6,751 nucleotides of DNA, from NCBI GenBank assembly GCA_964506435.1, contig CAZDLK010000070.1:1-6751 (forward strand). The letters run 5' to 3'. Of this stretch, positions 4,782 through 6,751 are shown one piece after another. A model generated the notes under the pieces. The model ran no database searches. It had not been told where the DNA came from and was given only the letters and a program-made list of their open reading frames with translations. Made by a program: the position numbers and the translations under genes. Each line of letters starts with the position of its first letter. Within the stretch, counting starts at the first letter, position 1. The stretch is from JAOZHU01 sp964506435. GTDB taxonomy: Archaea; Thermoproteota; Bathyarchaeia; Bathyarchaeales; Bathycorpusculaceae.

Positions 4782-6751
4782 CTAAGCCACAGGCGTCGCC
4801 GGCTTCTGCACCTGGCGAACCTGCTGCATGAAACTCTTATACCACTTCTCCATATCAGGCGACACCGACGGACCAACCTCCTTTATCGCATCCATGAAAT
4901 CTTTCATCGTAACCTCAGCAGCCTTCACGTCTCTCCGCAACGTATGCATCGCAGCCTCCCTGCACAACGACTCAATATCCGCCCCAGAATAATACTTAGT
5001 AGCCACAGCCAACTGATTCAAATCCACATCCTTGCTTAACGGCATACCCTTCGTGTAAATCTTGAAAACCTGCAGCCTGCTCTGCTCATCTGGCTCAGGC
5101 ACATAAATCAACCTGTCAAACCTTCCCGGCCTAAGTACAGCTGAATCCACCATGTCCGGCCTGTTCGTAGCCGCAATAACCACAATATCCTGCAAAGTCA
5201 CAATGCCATCCATCTCAGTAAGCAACTGGCTAATCACGCGCTCAGACACGCCGCTGTCAGAGAAACCCGCACCACGACGCGGAGTAAGCGAATCAATCTC
5301 ATCAAAGAAAATCACCGCCGGCGCAGCCATACGAGCTTTCCTGAACACTTCACGTATGGCTTTCTCCGACTCACCAACCCACTTCGAAAACACCTCAGGA
5401 CCCTTAATCGAAATAAAGTTAGCTTCACTTTCAGTTGCCACAGCACGAGCCAACATGGTTTTGCCGCAACCAGGCGGACCATAAAGAAGAATCCCCTTCG
5501 GCGGCTTAATGCCTAACCTACTGAAAATTTCAGGGCTCTTCATAGGCCACTCAACAGCCTCCTTCAAATGCTGCTTCACATCACCTAATCCGCCTACGTC
5601 ATCCCAGTTGACAGTGGACACTTCAATGTACACTTCACGCATAGCAGTAGGCGTAACCTCCTTGTAAGCGTTAACGAAATCATCCATCTTCACTTCCATC
5701 TTCTCCAGCACACTCGGCGGTATGCGCTCCTCCTCCAAGTTTATCTGCGGCAAATACCTGCGAAGCGCCTTCATCGCGGTTTCCCTGCCTAACGCTGACA
5801 AATCAGCGCCCGTATAACCATGCGTCATCTCCGCCAACTTCTTCAAATCCACATCCTCAGCCAAAGGCATACCACGCGTATGAATCTGCAGCACTTCATG
5901 GCGTCCCTGCTTGTCGGGAACGCCAATCTCGATTTCCCTGTCAAACCTGCCAGGCCGCCTAAGCGCAGGATCCAAAGCTCCAGGCCTGTTTGTGGCGCCT
6001 ATGACGATGACGTTGCCTCTTCCAGATAAGCCATCCATCAACGCGAGAAGCTGCGCCACAACACGGCGCTCCACTTCACCTGTAACTTCCTCACGTTTAG
6101 GCGCAATCGCATCCAACTCATCAATGAATATTATGCTTGGAGAGTTCTGCTGAGCTTGCTGGAAAATGTCGCGCAGCCGCGCTTCAGACTCGCCGTAGAA
6201 TTTACTCATAATCTCCGGACCATTTATTGAGTAAAAGTTGGCTTCTGACTCGTTAGCCACTGCACGGGCTAGCAGCGTTTTGCCGCAACCAGGCGGACCA
6301 TGCAGCAAGACGCCCTTCGGCGGTTCAATTCCTAAGCGCTGGAAAAGTTCAGGATGCCGCAGCGGAAGCTCAACCATCTCTCTTACGCGCTGAATTTCTT
6401 CATGAAGCCCGCCTATGTCTTCGTAGGTAGTTCTCGGCAAGCCTTTTGCTTCAGGCGCAGGCTCGTTTAGTATTGTGAGTTTCGTTTCCGCGGTGACTTT
6501 CACTATGCCATGCGGTCGGGTTTTGGAGACTGTGAACGGTATAGCATGCCCCAGCATCATAACCAGTGTTGTGTCGCCTTCCACCAGCGTCCGCTCCATT
6601 AAGCGGTTTCTGACGAAGTTTGTGAAGTCTTCATCAACGTTCAGCCGCATGTCGACTGGCGCGAGCGTGATGCTCAACGCGGTTTTGACTTTGGCGGGTT
6701 TTATGACTACGTACTCGTTTATGGCTGCGCCGGCGTTTTTGCGTGTGAAGC
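4782..6751 (-). CDS. cdc48: Cdc48/p97/VAT double AAA+ ATPase (5' end outside window)
   Basis: A hexameric unfoldase that extracts and threads proteins for degradation or remodelling. 655 C-terminal residues are visible; about 70-90 N-terminal residues are missing compared with archaeal VAT. Numbering visible residues from the right edge, the rest of the N-domain is at 1-105, with KNAGAAINEYVVI near the edge as in the VAT double-psi barrel. D1 has Walker A GPPGCGKT at 151-158, Walker B IIFIDE at 206-211 and an arginine-finger region RRPGRFDR at 264-271. D2 has GPPGCGKT at 424-431, VIFFDE at 479-484 and LRPGRFDR at 539-546. Both pore loops are aromatic (KFYG at 183-186, KWVG at 456-459), as in unfolding-competent archaeal homologues. 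All catalytic motifs are intact. A TTG at 6677 is not the start, because coding continues upstream with family-like sequence. The C-terminus (PATPVA) shows no HbYX proteasome-docking motif. It heads the visible cluster. Confidence 0.97.
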   Translation of the reverse strand, partial: FTRKNAGAAINEYVVIKPAKVKTALSITLAPVDMRLNVDEDFTNFVRNRLMERTLVEGDTTLVMMLGHAIPFTVSKTRPHGIVKVTAETKLTILNEPAPEAKGLPRTTYEDIGGLHEEIQRVREMVELPLRHPELFQRLGIEPPKGVLLHGPPGCGKTLLARAVANESEANFYSINGPEIMSKFYGESEARLRDIFQQAQQNSPSIIFIDELDAIAPKREEVTGEVERRVVAQLLALMDGLSGRGNVIVIGATNRPGALDPALRRPGRFDREIEIGVPDKQGRHEVLQIHTRGMPLAEDVDLKKLAEMTHGYTGADLSALGRETAMKALRRYLPQINLEEERIPPSVLEKMEVKMDDFVNAYKEVTPTAMREVYIEVSTVNWDDVGGLGDVKQHLKEAVEWPMKSPEIFSRLGIKPPKGILLYGPPGCGKTMLARAVATESEANFISIKGPEVFSKWVGESEKAIREVFRKARMAAPAVIFFDEIDSLTPRRGAGFSDSGVSERVISQLLTEMDGIVTLQDIVVIAATNRPDMVDSAVLRPGRFDRLIYVPEPDEQSRLQVFKIYTKGMPLSKDVDLNQLAVATKYYSGADIESLCREAAMHTLRRDVKAAEVTMKDFMDAIKEVGPSVSPDMEKWYKSFMQQVRQVQKPATPVA
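5458..5482. repeat. 25-bp exact repeat, copy in the D2 Walker A of cdc48
   Basis: This copy encodes the D2 P-loop and is identical over 25 bases to 6277-6301, 819 bp (273 codons) away in the same frame. The two AAA+ modules arose by an ancient duplication, but exact DNA identity is longer than protein conservation requires. Confidence 0.85.
6277..6301. repeat. 25-bp exact repeat, copy in the D1 Walker A of cdc48
   Basis: Partner of 5458-5482, encoding the D1 P-loop. The bases just outside both ends differ between the copies, so identity stops sharply at 25 bp, while similarity resumes a few bases on (cccttcggcgg in both). Confidence 0.85.

Noticed and set aside
6675..6677. TTG as the cdc48 start, giving 631 residues
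   Set aside because: The frame continues to the window edge with recognisable Cdc48 N-domain sequence, so the true start is off the window.
1..6751. Mobile elements, CRISPR arrays, defence or toxin-antitoxin modules
   Set aside because: No transposase, integrase, repeat-spacer pattern, terminal inverted repeats or toxin-like small gene pair was seen on either strand; the genes are intact housekeeping types.

Overview
The window reads as a piece of an archaeal chromosome. It carries a Cdc48/VAT-type double AAA+ ATPase, a geranylgeranyl-reductase-family flavoprotein of the kind used for isoprenoid lipids, a Pth2-type peptidyl-tRNA hydrolase, an archaeal TruD/Pus7-like pseudouridine synthase, an archaeal-type NMN adenylyltransferase (NadM) and a HypA paired with a Mrp/MinD-type ATPase. 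TATA-like boxes precede genes, and one Shine-Dalgarno site matches the archaeal 16S tail closely. I lean towards a TACK-group archaeon, possibly Bathyarchaeia-like, but that placement is an impression and no marker gene here settles it.

Layout. Positions 1-293 (minus) hold the first 97 residues of a P-loop ATPase that runs off the left edge. Its start overlaps the stop of hypA (290-694, minus) by four bases (ATGA), so the two look translationally coupled. Positions 695-944 form a 250-bp divergent control region with TATA-like boxes for both directions. nadM (945-1469, plus) follows and converges on truD with only nine bases between the stop codons. The rest of the window is one long minus-strand block, in transcription order: cdc48 (4782 to beyond the right edge), a 76-residue winged-helix-like protein (4537-4767), a GGR-family reductase (3281-4504), pth2 (2876-3238) and truD (1479-2855). 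The gaps are 14, 32, 42 and 20 bp, which is consistent with an operon.

How the genes fit together. HypA plus the ATPase look like a nickel-delivery pair for [NiFe]-hydrogenase maturation, so the organism probably makes a nickel hydrogenase encoded elsewhere. NadM makes NAD. The minus-strand block combines protein unfolding (Cdc48), lipid saturation (GGR), rescue of peptidyl-tRNA (Pth2) and tRNA pseudouridylation (TruD).

I see no insertion sequence, CRISPR array, tRNA, rRNA or defence cassette, and no clearly new biological system. The observations most worth following are abrupt switches of strand composition inside genes (clearest in cdc48), the HypA/Mrp-type ATPase pair, and the uncharacterised small protein next to cdc48.
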